Origin: Streptomyces werraensis
GTDB taxonomy: Bacteria; Actinomycetota; Actinomycetes; Streptomycetales; Streptomycetaceae
Direction: 5' to 3'
Length of the DNA stretch: 64,000 bases
Assembly (NCBI GenBank): GCA_014656175.1
Contig: BNBX01000006.1
Location: 310,001 to 374,000 of the forward strand
The number at the start of each line of letters is the position of its first letter. Within the stretch, counting starts at the first letter, position 1. Under the pieces are notes generated by a model. The model was given only the letters and a program-made list of their open reading frames with translations. It ran no database searches and had not been told where the DNA came from. Of the stretch, positions 41,302 through 50,481 are shown in pieces. A program made the position numbers and the translations under genes.

Positions 41302-41339
41302 TACAACCAGACTGTACAACTCGATTGATGTAAACAGGT
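41302..41339. promoter_or_regulatory. Probable MarR operator region
   Basis: A comparatively AT-rich divergent promoter containing TCTACAACCAGACTGTACAA and GATTGATGTAAACA. Half-sites TTGTACAG/TGTAAACA form an imperfect dyad around the MarR start. Exact bounds uncertain. Confidence 0.45.
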
Positions 41340-41342
41340 AAA

Positions 41343-41777
41343 GTGACGGTCATGGACGACAAAGAACTGGCCGAGGAGCTCCGCCTGACCATCGGCCGAC
41401 TCGTACGGACGGTGCGCACCGCCGACACGATGCCGCCCGGCGAAGCCGCCGTCCTGGGCTACCTGGACCGCGGCGGCCCGCTGACCACCGCCGAGATCGC
41501 TGCCCGACGCGGAGTGACTCACCAGTCGGCCGCCAAGACGGTCAAAGACCTCCTGGCCCAGAACTTCGTGCGGGCCGAGGCTCACCCCGGGGACGGACGC
41601 AAACTTCTGCTCCACCTCACGCAGACGGGACGTGACCGTCTGGCCGAGGAGCGCCGACGGCGCGCCGACTGGCTCGGCGCCGCGATCACCGACGTCCTGG
41701 ACGCCGACGAACGCAGGACGCTCGAGGCGGCGCTGCCCCTGCTGTCACGCCTGAGCACGCACCTGCACGGCAAGTAG
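41343..41777 (+). CDS. MarR family transcriptional regulator
   Basis: A 144-residue protein; GTG at 41343 or ATG at 41352 (MDDKELAEELR). Winged-helix signature: TTAEIAARRGVTHQSAAKTV, KDLLAQNFVRAEAHPGDGRK, LLLHLTQTGRDRLAEE. Divergent by 70 nt from an MBL-fold hydrolase, which it probably controls. Ligand unknown. Confidence 0.9.
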   Translation: MTVMDDKELAEELRLTIGRLVRTVRTADTMPPGEAAVLGYLDRGGPLTTAEIAARRGVTHQSAAKTVKDLLAQNFVRAEAHPGDGRKLLLHLTQTGRDRLAEERRRRADWLGAAITDVLDADERRTLEAALPLLSRLSTHLHGK

Positions 41778-41892
41778 CCCGCGGGCTCCCGGTCGCCGTC
41801 CCCCCGCGGACATGCGCAGCCCGACGCCGTCGCGGACAGTGGAAGAGAAGGAAGGAGCGTTCCGCGAGCGGCCGGCCCGGACGGATGCCGCG

Positions 41893-41928
41893 CCGAAAGC
41901 TCCGACAGCACCGAAAGCACCGACAGCT
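41893..41928. repeat. Two tandem 18-bp repeats before the DUF1540 gene
   Basis: CCGAAAGCTCCGACAGCA followed by CCGAAAGCACCGACAGCT, and a partial third copy. In the plus frame it would encode (APKAPT)n. It lies in the leader of the DUF1540 gene. Confidence 0.7.
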
Positions 41929-41968
41929 CCGAACGCGCCGCACGAGCTCACGAGAAGGGCGATCCGCC

Positions 41969-42271
41969 ATGGCAGCCACACCCGTCATGCAGCTGCCCGT
42001 CATCAGCGAATGCGAGGCCGAGGGCTGCGCCTACAACCACGACCACACGTGCCACGCCGCGGCGATCACCGTGGGGGACCTCGACGGTCCCGTCTGCGAC
42101 ACGTTCATGGGCGCCGACCTCGAAGGCGGTGAACCGTCGACCACCGGCAGGGTCGGTGCGTGCAAGATGGCCGACTGCCGTCACAACAGCGGACTCGAGT
42201 GCCACGCCCCCGCCATCAGCGTGGGCTACGAGCACGAGCAGGTGGACTGCCTCACCTACGCGCGGAAGTGA
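41969..42271 (+). CDS. DUF1540 domain-containing protein (two Cys-rich repeats)
   Basis: A 100-residue protein; ATG at 41969 after GAGAAGGGC. Two DUF1540 repeats with four Cys each: SECEAEGCAYNHDHTCHAAA ... VCDTF and GACKMADCRHNSGLECHAPA ... DCLTY. The regular Cx4-5C...Cx..C pattern indicates a small metal-binding (probably zinc) domain. Streptomyces proteins of this kind are common and of unknown role. Single gene. Confidence 0.92.
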   Translation: MAATPVMQLPVISECEAEGCAYNHDHTCHAAAITVGDLDGPVCDTFMGADLEGGEPSTTGRVGACKMADCRHNSGLECHAPAISVGYEHEQVDCLTYARK

Positions 42272-42345
42272 GACCCGCACGTCGGGCGACGTCAGCCGTG
42301 TGAGCGAGCGGCCGGCCGACCAGAACCGGGCCGCCACGGCGAGCT

Positions 42346-43155
42346 TCACGCGCGACGCGACCGGACCGCCTCGTGCGCCCACCACGCCCCGGCGTACGCC
42401 AGAACGGCGCAGGCGAGAGCGGCGCCGCCACCGGTGACCCAGTCCGACAGAACCGCCTCCGTGACGTCCCGCCCGCCGACTCCCTGATAGTCGGTGAGCG
42501 GCGCGGTGTTGGCGACGGCACCGGCCACGACGGCGAGGGCGAGGGCGCCGGCGACGACCCGGCGGGTGATCCTGGACGGGAACTCGTTCAGGGTGCTCGG
42601 CGCCACAGAAGCACTGCTGCGCGGCCTGCGCCACAGGAAGACGGCGATGGCCACGAGCCCCACGGCCGTACTGAGGTGCTGCACGGCACGGGCGACGGTG
42701 AGGCCCCCGGTCACATGGGACCGCAGAACACCGAGACGCGTCACCAGATACCCGTCGGCGTGTGTGAACGAGTCCCACACGAGGTGGGTGAGGATACCGA
42801 CGGCGAGGGACAGCAGCACCCAGGCCGCCCGCCGCAAGGGACTGCGGCGCCGCCCCTGCCTGTCGGTGAGGGCGGGCCCGGTCGGCAGGAGGGCGACCAC
42901 AGGCCGCCGCACCACGGCGTACGCCGCCATCAACAGTGCCCCGAACACGGCCGGGACGGCGATTCCGGACGCCTGATGGGACGTGGTGGCGTTGAGAAAC
43001 GGCTCGTACCAGGACTGTGCGCTCACGGGTATGCCGGCCGCGCCGAGAAAGTACGGCATGTCGGGCGCGAGGGCCCCGCAGACCAGGGCGGTCGGTGCGA
43101 ACGGGTGGCGCAGCAACGGCAGTACGGCGGCCGGGTGGGAGAGCGTGAACGGCAT
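42346..43155 (-). CDS. DUF4184 family membrane protein
   Basis: A 269-residue protein beginning MPFTLSHPAAVLPLLRHP, the DUF4184 signature, with CGALAPDMPYFLG close behind. About six hydrophobic segments, a His in the second half (SLAVGILTHLVWDSFTHADG) matching the TH.xWDxFTH motif. The conserved His/Asp pattern is reminiscent of membrane metal-dependent hydrolases, but no activity is known. Single gene. Confidence 0.92.
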   Translation of the reverse strand: MPFTLSHPAAVLPLLRHPFAPTALVCGALAPDMPYFLGAAGIPVSAQSWYEPFLNATTSHQASGIAVPAVFGALLMAAYAVVRRPVVALLPTGPALTDRQGRRRSPLRRAAWVLLSLAVGILTHLVWDSFTHADGYLVTRLGVLRSHVTGGLTVARAVQHLSTAVGLVAIAVFLWRRPRSSASVAPSTLNEFPSRITRRVVAGALALAVVAGAVANTAPLTDYQGVGGRDVTEAVLSDWVTGGGAALACAVLAYAGAWWAHEAVRSRRA

Positions 43156-43260
43156 CGAGGGGCCACCTGGGTGTCTCGGACGAAGATAGGACGAGCGAGA
43201 GTATATGTCGTTGAACTGACTATGGCTCCCGGTCAGGCCCCGGCACTCCTGCCGGACGCG

Positions 43261-44034
43261 TCAGGGTCCGACGGTGTGGGCGAAGGCGAGATACAACGGA
43301 CAGGCCACGACCGTCGCAGCCGTCCGGAGGACGGCGAGGGGCCGCTGCCGCAGTGCACGCGCGACCCCGCAGGCGGCCAGCACCAGCAGCGGCCACAGGC
43401 CGTGGTCCGTACTCACGGGCAGCACGCCGGCGTACAAGGCGGTGACGGGCGCCCACACCGCGGCGGCCGTCACTCCGGCGGCGACACGGTCGCGCTCTCC
43501 CGGCGGCTGATCGGGCGGAGCGGCTGCCAGGGTCAGGGCCGCGAGCAGCGCCATGACGGGGGTGACGACGGGATCACCGAAGGCCGGGCCGCTGACGACG
43601 GTGGCGACCGCGAGGGCCACCAGCCCGACGACGGCCGCCCACACCCCGGCACGCCACCGGCCGGTGAGCGCGGTGACGGCACCGACCACCACCAGCGCGG
43701 AGGAGAACAGCCGCACGGTCCAGCTGTCCGGGTCGAGGGGCGGGAAGGCGGGGGACAGGGCCCCCGCGACGTACCAGCGGCTCAGGTGCACCCCGCAGTA
43801 GGCGGCGGCGACCCCGGCGACCTGCGGCGCGGCCTCCGCGAGCAGCCGTCCGGCCGTACTCGAGGAAGTCACCCCGAGTCGCATCCTCAGGGCATGCCCG
43901 GCGATGTCGGCGGCCTCCCGCAGCCGGTCCACGGCGCGGGCGCCGTCCACCGACTCGCGATAGACGGCGAGGATCTCCTCCCCGGCCTCGATCCGGTACC
44001 GCCGCGGATACAGCCGCAGGAGCGGCCCGATCAC
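43261..44034 (-). CDS. Polytopic membrane protein paired with a PadR regulator
   Basis: A 257-residue protein: N-terminal soluble helix (LLRLYPRRYRIEAGEEILAV, RLREAADIAGHALRMRLG) followed by about six hydrophobic segments. The N-terminal 'LYPRRyRxxxGeEil' pattern is typical of membrane proteins encoded next to PadR regulators in Streptomyces. The start overlaps the PadR stop by 4 nt (ATGA), so they are co-translated. Function unknown. Confidence 0.85.
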   Translation of the reverse strand: MIGPLLRLYPRRYRIEAGEEILAVYRESVDGARAVDRLREAADIAGHALRMRLGVTSSSTAGRLLAEAAPQVAGVAAAYCGVHLSRWYVAGALSPAFPPLDPDSWTVRLFSSALVVVGAVTALTGRWRAGVWAAVVGLVALAVATVVSGPAFGDPVVTPVMALLAALTLAAAPPDQPPGERDRVAAGVTAAAVWAPVTALYAGVLPVSTDHGLWPLLVLAACGVARALRQRPLAVLRTAATVVACPLYLAFAHTVGP

Positions 44035-44372
44035 GTCTGCGTCGCGGGGCGGCCGGAGAGCCCGAGCCGGCGGGTGGCCTCGCGGGCGGTCGCCGCCATC
44101 CGCTCGGCCGCCGCGGACAGGGTCTCCCGCCCGGCCGGAGCGAGGGCGTACACCTTGCGGGCGCGCCCGTCGACGACCTCCTCACGGTGCACCTCGATGA
44201 GCCCGTCCTTGAGGAGACGGTCCAGGGCCCCGTAGAGCGTGCCGGTCCGCAGCACGACGCGCCCTCCGGACAACGCCTTGACCTCCTGCGTGACGGCGTA
44301 CCCGTGCCGGGGCCGGTCGGCCAGTGCCGTGAGGATCAACAGACTCGGCTCCTGCAACGGACGCTCACTCAT
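44031..44372 (-). CDS. PadR family transcriptional regulator
   Basis: A 113-residue regulator; ATG at 44372 (MSERPLQEPSLLILTALADR). PadR signature: HGYAVTQEVKALSGGRVVLR, TGTLYGALDRLLKDGLIEVH, ARKVYALAPAGRETLSA. First gene of a two-gene unit; PadR proteins usually repress the adjoining membrane protein gene. Confidence 0.93.
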   Translation of the reverse strand: MSERPLQEPSLLILTALADRPRHGYAVTQEVKALSGGRVVLRTGTLYGALDRLLKDGLIEVHREEVVDGRARKVYALAPAGRETLSAAAERMAATAREATRRLGLSGRPATQT

Positions 44373-44517
44373 CCGGCCAACATATGCCGCCGAACGTCCC
44401 ATGAGCAACGAGGCGGGGCGGCGACGAGGTCGCCGTCAGTCGGCCGCCTCGGCATCACCCGCTTCCCAGGGCTCTCCCCGCCCCTGCTGCTCGTGGCGGA
44501 GAGGGGCGGGCTGGGTG

Positions 44518-46533
44518 CTACGGCACGGACAGGCGCAGCGCCACCAGCGCCGTGTCGTCGTCGTTGTCGGCGGTCAGCATCCCGGCGAGCAACTCGTCAC
44601 AGAAGGATTCCAGTGGGCGCCGGGCAGCGGTCGACGCGTGGCGGCGCAGCCGGTCCAGTCCGTCGGTGAGATCTTCGTTCCGGCGTTCGACCAGCCCGTC
44701 GGTGTACAGCAGCAGCGTGGAACCGGGGGGCAGAGGATGGACGGCAGTGCCGTGGCGGGGATCCGGGAGCAGCCCAAGCATGGGGGAGCGGCCCTCGTTC
44801 AGGAAGTGCGCGGTGCCGTCCGCCTCGACGAGCAGGGGCGGGGGGTGTCCTGCTACGGAGTAGTGGAGCTGCAAGCGGCCCGGCGCCGGGCGTTCGATCC
44901 GGGCCAGGACACAGGTGGCGGTGCACTCGAGGTACAGGGTCTGCATGGATGTGTCCAGGCGCCGCAGGATGTCGCCGGTGGGTTCCTCACGGTCGAGGGT
45001 GAGTCCGCGCAGCATGTTGCGCAACTGGCCCATGGTGACCGCGGCGGGCAGGTCGTGACCTGCGACGTCACCGACGGTGAGGACGGTGGCGCCGTCGCGC
45101 AGCACGAAAGAGTCGTACCAGTCGCCGCCGACTTCGGCGGCCGAGCTGCTGGGCCGGTAGCGGACGGCGATGTCGAGGCCGGGGACGTCCGGCGGCTCGG
45201 TGAGCAGACTGTGCTGGAGGGCGAGCGCCACCTGCCGGGTGCGCTGGTACTCCAGGGCGTTGCTCAACGGGGTGTGGGCCCGTTCCAGGAGCGTCTGCAG
45301 CAGACTGATCTCCGGTTGACCGAGGGACGGGCGGTCGCCGTTGACGCAGGCGACGACCAGGGCGGCGGTGGTGCCGTCGACGACGACCGGAAGCAGGACG
45401 ACGCTGTTGGCGTCGGGCGCCAGCCAGGGTGCGGTGCCCGTCGGGGCGATATCGGGCGGCGGGGAGCCGGGCGGGAAGACGGCGTGGACCGGGCGGCGCA
45501 GGTCGGCGGCGCGGACGAGGGCGCTGTCCGGGCCCAGATGCTCGGCGTGGTGCGGGGGCGGGACGGCAGGGCCCTGGCGGGTCACGGCGGCGACGCGTTC
45601 GGCGGTCAGGGCGGTCCCCGGCGTGCGGTGCAGGGCCTGGGGAAGCAGGTAGGAGGTGCAGCTGTCGGCCAGCTCGGGCACGATCACCGCGGTGAGGGCG
45701 GCGAGCATCTCGTCCGGCCGGGCGGTGTCCGCCGTCACGGCGGTCGCCCGGGCCAGCAGCCTCTCCCGGCGGGCATCCTGCCACTCCTGCTCGACGTCCC
45801 GGCACGTGCCTATCCACTCGATCACCGTGTCACCGTCGCGGACCGGCGCGGCGTCGACCGCGAAGTGCCGGTAGCCGCCCGTGGCCAGCCGCAACCGGTA
45901 GGTGTGGGTGAAACGCGGCTGCACCTCCCGCAGGGCCCGGCTCCACCGCTCGATGACGGAGGCACGGTCGTCGGGATGGACCGCGTCGATCCATCCGTCG
46001 TCGCGGAACTCCTGCCAGCTCTGCCCGGTGACCCGCTGCCAGCCCGGGCTCGGCTCGGTCACACCGCCTTCCGGGCCCGTCACCCACACCATCTCGGACC
46101 CGGCGCGCACCAGGCTCCGGTAGCGCAGCAGTGCGCGGCGTCGCTCCTCGGACAGGACACGGATCCGCCGTGCGGCAGTCACCTGCTCAGTCGTTTCCAC
46201 GATCACGCCCAGCACGCCACGGCTCCCGTCACTCACCGTGGCCCGGGAGACGCTGAACGTGAAGTAGCGTGTCTCCTCCTGCGGCGAGTCCGCGAAGTCG
46301 AGGTCGATGGGAACGGCCGTGAGCACCTCGGCCTCACCGGTGGCGAGAACCCGGTCGAAGATGTCGAAATAGCCGGACTGCGCGAGGTCGGGAAAGACGC
46401 GCCGGAGGGGCCGGCCCAGCGGACGGTCACCGAAGATCTTCCGGTAGACGGCATTGGTGTACGCGAGTCGGTGCTCCGGCCCTCGGGTGAACACCACACC
46501 GATCGGAGCGGGATCGAACATCTCCAGCCTCAT
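44518..46533 (-). CDS. SpoIIE/PP2C-type phosphatase with PAS and GAF-like sensors
   Basis: A 671-residue protein; ATG at 46533 behind TGGAGG. Order: PAS 1 (~1-115, MRLEMFDPAPIGVVFTRGPE), PAS 2 with PAC (~130-250, EMVWVTGPEGGVTEPSPGWQ ... RLATGGYRHFAVDAAP), a GAF-like region (~255-430) and a SpoIIE phosphatase (~440-671): AEVGGDWYDSFVLRDG, VGDVAGHDLPAAVTMGQL, SVAGHPPPLL, LLLYTDGLVERR, DDDTALVALRL, holding the metal-binding Asp residues. Such proteins dephosphorylate anti-anti-sigma factors. No anti-sigma kinase gene is nearby. A paralogue is at 51965-53956. Confidence 0.93.
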   Translation of the reverse strand: MRLEMFDPAPIGVVFTRGPEHRLAYTNAVYRKIFGDRPLGRPLRRVFPDLAQSGYFDIFDRVLATGEAEVLTAVPIDLDFADSPQEETRYFTFSVSRATVSDGSRGVLGVIVETTEQVTAARRIRVLSEERRRALLRYRSLVRAGSEMVWVTGPEGGVTEPSPGWQRVTGQSWQEFRDDGWIDAVHPDDRASVIERWSRALREVQPRFTHTYRLRLATGGYRHFAVDAAPVRDGDTVIEWIGTCRDVEQEWQDARRERLLARATAVTADTARPDEMLAALTAVIVPELADSCTSYLLPQALHRTPGTALTAERVAAVTRQGPAVPPPHHAEHLGPDSALVRAADLRRPVHAVFPPGSPPPDIAPTGTAPWLAPDANSVVLLPVVVDGTTAALVVACVNGDRPSLGQPEISLLQTLLERAHTPLSNALEYQRTRQVALALQHSLLTEPPDVPGLDIAVRYRPSSSAAEVGGDWYDSFVLRDGATVLTVGDVAGHDLPAAVTMGQLRNMLRGLTLDREEPTGDILRRLDTSMQTLYLECTATCVLARIERPAPGRLQLHYSVAGHPPPLLVEADGTAHFLNEGRSPMLGLLPDPRHGTAVHPLPPGSTLLLYTDGLVERRNEDLTDGLDRLRRHASTAARRPLESFCDELLAGMLTADNDDDTALVALRLSVP

Positions 46534-46696
46534 GCGGGCCTCCACCTGCCCCTGCCCGGGAAGTGAACGTGGGCAGCGATTCCCCCAGTACCCCCTCGTC
46601 CAGGTACCGACGCCCGACCTCACTCATCCGGCTCGTCGACGGCCGGGATCATCGCGCGGCGCTGACGAGGTCACCTGCCGGCCGTCGAGAGGACTC

Positions 46697-47449
46697 TCAC
46701 GGCTGAGATCCGTCGCCCTCCGGCCAGTTACGCACCCAGCGCAGCACTTCCGGATCGTCCAGGGCCGCCACCCAGGCGTCGGCATGCCCGGTGTCCGCCT
46801 CGTCAGGCAGCGGGCCCACGCCGAGGACCCGCAGTCCGGCACGCCACGCCGACTCGACGCCCGTGAGGGAGTCCTCGACGGCAAGCGCGGTTTCCGGGCG
46901 GACTCCGCACAGACGTGCCGCCGTGGTGTACACATCCGGCCATGGCTTGGGGCGCACCGCCTGCACGCGTTCGCCGTCCATCCCGAGCGCGGTCCCGCGA
47001 CCGTCCGGCGGCCCCGTGGGCACGACGACGTGGCGGAAGTGACGCCGCAGCCCTGCGCGGCCGAGGCTCTCCTCCACCACCTCCAGCGGGCAGTTGCTGG
47101 CCACGGCCAGCGGCAGCCGCCCGGACAGCAGGCGCACCATCTCACCGGCACCCGGCATGGTCAGCGGGTCCTCCGCCACCAGGGACATGAAGTGTGCGAG
47201 GAGCGCCGTGGTCAGGTCCGCGGCCAGCTCGGGCTTGTTCGTCTCCTCCGCCATCAGGCGGCCGCAGTCGACGTAATGCACACCTTTGGCGCGGTCGGCG
47301 AAGCCCGGAGGAGGCCGCAGACCGAACTCACGGAAGGCGCGGTTCCGCGCGTCCTGCCAGTGACGTTCTGTGTCCATCAGCGTGCCGTCGCAGTCGAAGA
47401 CGACAGCCTCGGGCGACCAGTTCGACAGGGTTCGGAGTGGCGGCGTCAT
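46697..47449 (-). CDS. HAD family hydrolase (beta-phosphoglucomutase-like)
   Basis: A 250-residue protein; ATG at 47449 behind CAGGAGG. HAD motifs: VVFDCDGTLMDTERHWQDAR (DxDxT), PLAVASNCPLEVVEESLG (motif II Ser), RPKPWPDVYTTAARLC (Lys) and AVEDSLTGVESAWRAGLRVL (ED). The cap is the small helical type of the GS-like HAD group. Likely a phosphatase of a small phosphoester. Single gene. Confidence 0.93.
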   Translation of the reverse strand: MTPPLRTLSNWSPEAVVFDCDGTLMDTERHWQDARNRAFREFGLRPPPGFADRAKGVHYVDCGRLMAEETNKPELAADLTTALLAHFMSLVAEDPLTMPGAGEMVRLLSGRLPLAVASNCPLEVVEESLGRAGLRRHFRHVVVPTGPPDGRGTALGMDGERVQAVRPKPWPDVYTTAARLCGVRPETALAVEDSLTGVESAWRAGLRVLGVGPLPDEADTGHADAWVAALDDPEVLRWVRNWPEGDGSQP

Positions 47450-47974
47450 GAGGCCTCCTGGGGGAGAGGGCGGGAACGGGACCACGAGTCGCGGGGACTG
47501 CGGGGTGAGGCGGCGGGCCCCGTGACGAGGGAGCGCGGCCGGCCGGTGCCCTTCGGGAACCCACCGGCAAGGACGACTCGCTTTTCGGGGCATCAGCCGC
47601 AAAGGGAAAACATTGCAACGGCTACGATATTTAGCCTCCGAAATACGACGCAATCACCGTTTCGAGTACTCGCCTCGCAGGTGATCAGGGTGTAAGCGGT
47701 TGCCCGGCCCGCCGTCTGCCGGTCCCCGGGGCGGCGTCATCCCCGCTGTGAGCAAGGCGAGTTGCGGGATCTGTTCGCGGCGAGGAGTCACGCCCCCGCG
47801 TGCGATGAAAGGGGAATTCGGCGAACCAGGAGCGGCACCCTGAAGCCAATTTCCACTCTTGGGTGTTCAGATTCGAAAGAAATGCCGCAATCCCGCCGTG
47901 AGGCTGACGGTTCATTGCTCCGGGCGTACGCGGGCGCACTACATTGTGGGCCGTTCACTACGGAGCCGAACGAG
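47450..47974. other. Long AT-richer intergenic region, no gene recognised
   Basis: 525 bases between the divergent HAD and TetR genes. It is lower in G/C than its neighbours in 47590-47680 and 47810-47920. The TetR frame is open far upstream, but nothing there looks coding. It probably contains promoters for both sides. No convincing ARE-type palindrome for a gamma-butyrolactone receptor was found. Confidence 0.55.
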
Positions 47975-48673
47975 GTGCGCAAGATCTTGCAGGAACGGGC
48001 CAGAGCAACCCGCAGATCACTCCTGGAGGCAGCCGCCTGTCTCTTCGCCCAGCAGGGTTACGCCGGCACGAGCGTCAACGACATAAGCGCCCGGTCGGGA
48101 CGAACCAGCGGATCCGTCTACTTCCACTACGCCAGCAAGGAAGGCATCGCCCAGGCGGTCGTCCGGGAAGGCTTCGCGACCTGGCCGAGCCTCGTCCCCC
48201 GGTACGACGACCCGAGCGTGCCACCCCTGGAACGCCTCGTCGCGTTGAGCTACGACATCGCCCGCGCTCTCGCGGAGGACTCCGTGACCCGCGCGGGTGC
48301 CCGCCTGTGGGCCGAGCGCCACACCATCAACGTGGAACTCCCCGACCCCTTCGTCCTCTGGACGACCGCGGTCACACGCCTGCTCGCCGAGGCCCGGGCC
48401 GGGGGATGCCTGGCCGCCGGTGTCCGCCCGGCTGCCACCGCCCGCACCCTGGTCCGCGCCTTCTACGGGTTCTGCACCCTCACGGAGGCGCTGGAAGGGT
48501 CCCACGCGCTCACCGTCCGCCTCTCCGACTGGTGGCAGCTCACCCTGCCCGCCCTCCAACGCGACCCGCGAGCCGGCCAGGCGGCGACGCGGCCGGCGGC
48601 AGCCGCGCCGCCCACCGACACCTGCCCGCCCCCTCCCGCGCTGCCCGCGGGAGCGCCCGCCACCGGAGAGTGA
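47975..48673 (+). CDS. TetR-family regulator of the gamma-butyrolactone receptor type (ScbR/ArpA-like)
   Basis: A 232-residue protein; GTG at 47975 (VRKILQERARATRRSLLEAA) after a weak site. The N-terminus is the characteristic receptor pattern: FAQQGYAGTSVNDISARSG, RTSGSVYFHYASKEGIAQAV. The C-terminal domain carries LWAERHTINVELPDPF and a Pro/Ala-rich tail. Autoregulator receptors repress antibiotic and differentiation genes until a butyrolactone binds; no AfsA-type synthase or cluster is adjacent, so it may be an orphan or pseudo-receptor. Confidence 0.85.
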   Translation: MRKILQERARATRRSLLEAAACLFAQQGYAGTSVNDISARSGRTSGSVYFHYASKEGIAQAVVREGFATWPSLVPRYDDPSVPPLERLVALSYDIARALAEDSVTRAGARLWAERHTINVELPDPFVLWTTAVTRLLAEARAGGCLAAGVRPAATARTLVRAFYGFCTLTEALEGSHALTVRLSDWWQLTLPALQRDPRAGQAATRPAAAAPPTDTCPPPPALPAGAPATGE

Positions 48674-48748
48674 AAGCTGACCAGCCGCACACCGGAACCC
48701 GAGACGAACCGGCCCGGCGCGTGTCGACTCACGTCCGTCACGGTTCCG

Positions 48749-49705
48749 TCACCGCGTTGTTCTGAAGCGGCGCTGATAGGCGGCAGGGCTGAGCGACAAT
48801 TCCCTCACGAAAACTCTCCGCATACTTTCGTAGCTCGGGAATCCGGCGAGGGATGCCGTCTGCGTCGCGGTATGCCCCTGGTCGAGCAGGGCTTTCGCCA
48901 TGTCGAACCGGATCATCTCCACGTACCGGGCCGGCGTGGTGGACAGCTCTTCGCGGAAGAGCCGCGTGAGATGCCGGGGGCTCACATTGAGGTGCTTGGC
49001 GAGTTCGCCGAGTGAGTGTTTCCCCCCGGGGTTCGCCGTGACCACGTCGGTGACCCTGCGGAGGGCCGGAGATCGGGGCGGCGGTCCCTGCAGTGGGGCG
49101 GAGAACTGGGACTGGCCGCCCGAACGCTGCACATAGACCACCAGGGCGCGGGCGACGTCGCGGGTCAGATCAGGGCCGTGATCCTCCTCGACGAGTGCCA
49201 GGGCCAGGTCGATGCCGGCGCTCACGCCGGCCGAGGTGTACGTGGTGCCGTCACGGACGTAGATCGCGTCGGGTTCGACGTGACTGGACCGGCAGCGGGC
49301 GGCGAGCTCGTGCGCGACCTGCCAGTGCGTGGTCGCCCGCTTGCCGTCCAGGAGGCCGGCGGCGCCGAGGATGAAGGCTCCGGTGCAGATGGACGCGACA
49401 CGGCCGGCGCGGGCCGCCAGCGTGCGCGTGGCGTCGATCAGATCACGGGGCACAGGTGTGCGCGGGTAGAGGTCCGCGCCGGCCACCAGGAACGTGTCAG
49501 CAGCAGGCTCCGTGGCGGCGCCGTCGACCGCGATCCGGATCCCGATGGAGGAGGTGACATCGGCACCGGTCGGTGACACCAGCACGATCGTGTAGTCGGC
49601 GCCGAGCCGGTTCGCTTCTCCGAACACCTCCGCGGGGCCGACGACGTCCAGGAGTTTGACCCCGTCGTAGACGAGGATCGCGACCCGATGCGTGGCGGAG
49701 CCCAC
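48749..49705 (-). CDS. GlxA family regulator (DJ-1/PfpI domain plus AraC-type HTH)
   Basis: A 318-residue regulator. I use GTG at 49705 (VGSATHRVAILVYDGVKLLD); the frame remains open to 49837 without a better site. DJ-1/PfpI domain with the Cys elbow RVASICTGAFILGAAGLLDG, then YTSAGVSAGIDLALALVEED; C-terminal AraC HTH: LNVSPRHLTRLFREELSTTP, LAGFPSYESMRRVFVRELSL, SPAAYQRRFR. Divergent from an HD-domain hydrolase and a CMD-family gene, its probable targets. Confidence 0.92.
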   Translation of the reverse strand: MGSATHRVAILVYDGVKLLDVVGPAEVFGEANRLGADYTIVLVSPTGADVTSSIGIRIAVDGAATEPAADTFLVAGADLYPRTPVPRDLIDATRTLAARAGRVASICTGAFILGAAGLLDGKRATTHWQVAHELAARCRSSHVEPDAIYVRDGTTYTSAGVSAGIDLALALVEEDHGPDLTRDVARALVVYVQRSGGQSQFSAPLQGPPPRSPALRRVTDVVTANPGGKHSLGELAKHLNVSPRHLTRLFREELSTTPARYVEMIRFDMAKALLDQGHTATQTASLAGFPSYESMRRVFVRELSLSPAAYQRRFRTTR

Positions 49706-49842
49706 GATCCCGCTGCCCGCCTGTCCGGATTTGGGTGACTCGTGGCCGGACCGAGGGAGCGCCGGTGGCCGGGTGGTTGGCACTGTGGAAAACGGACGCA
49801 CCGTCCATTCGTAACACACCGAAATCCGAAGGAGCACAGGTC

Positions 49843-50481
49843 ATGAGCGAGATCATCGCGGGGGTGGAGATCCCTGAGACGGCGGCGGTCGTGGAGGCCA
49901 CCCGCCGCGTGCAGGAGACGACCAGCCCTCTCATCTACCACCACTCCCGACGCGTTTTCGTCTTCGGCGCCATTCATGCTCACAGACTGGGCCTGGAGCC
50001 CGACCCGGAGCTTCTCTACCTGTCCGCCATGTTCCACGACACCGGTCTCATGACGCCGTTTTCCGACGTGGAGCAGCGCTTCGAGGTCGACGGAGCGGAC
50101 CACGCGCAGAAATTCATGCTCGACCGCGGTTTCCCGGCCACGGCGGCCGACGTGGTGTGGACGGCGATCGCGCTGCACACGACCCCGGGGATTCCCGACC
50201 GGATGGGCCCGGAGATCGCCATGACGAACCTCGGTGTTCTGACCGACGTGCTCGGCCTGGGTCTGGACGAGCTGGACGTCAGCCAGGTGGACGAGATCAC
50301 CGCGGCCCACCCCCGGGGCGACTTCAAGAAGGAATTCCTGAGGGCCTACGTCGAGGGGCTGAAGCACCGACCCGAGACCACGAACGGGACGGTGAACTCC
50401 GATGTGCTGGAGCACTTCGTCCCCGGCTTCCGCCGCACCACCACGGTCGAGCGCGTGCTGGGCGCTCCCTGGCCGAGCTGA
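49843..50481 (+). CDS. HD domain-containing hydrolase (cyanamide-hydratase-like)
   Basis: A 212-residue protein; ATG at 49843 behind AAGGAGC. HD-type metal motifs: IYHHSRRVFVFGAIHAHRLG, YLSAMFHDTGLMTPF (HD pair), then DGADHAQKFMLDRGFPATAA and ALHTTPGIPDRMG. The overall pattern resembles HD-type cyanamide hydratases of fungi and bacteria (Ddi2-like), which convert cyanamide to urea; other substrates are possible. Precedes a CMD-family gene; divergent from a GlxA regulator. Confidence 0.88.
   Translation: MSEIIAGVEIPETAAVVEATRRVQETTSPLIYHHSRRVFVFGAIHAHRLGLEPDPELLYLSAMFHDTGLMTPFSDVEQRFEVDGADHAQKFMLDRGFPATAADVVWTAIALHTTPGIPDRMGPEIAMTNLGVLTDVLGLGLDELDVSQVDEITAAHPRGDFKKEFLRAYVEGLKHRPETTNGTVNSDVLEHFVPGFRRTTTVERVLGAPWPS

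Noticed and set aside
41302..41322. Fourth BlaI-type dyad (TCTACAACCAGACTGTACAA)
   Set aside because: The second arm is GTACAA rather than GTAGAA and spacing differs; it fits the MarR/MBL promoter instead.
44239..46566. Plus-strand frame of 775 codons
   Set aside because: Antisense shadow of the SpoIIE phosphatase; composition Gly/Arg/Gln-rich with no motifs.
47590..47974. ARE-type operator for the butyrolactone-receptor-like gene
   Set aside because: No convincing dyad resembling known autoregulatory elements was found in the AT-richer stretch.
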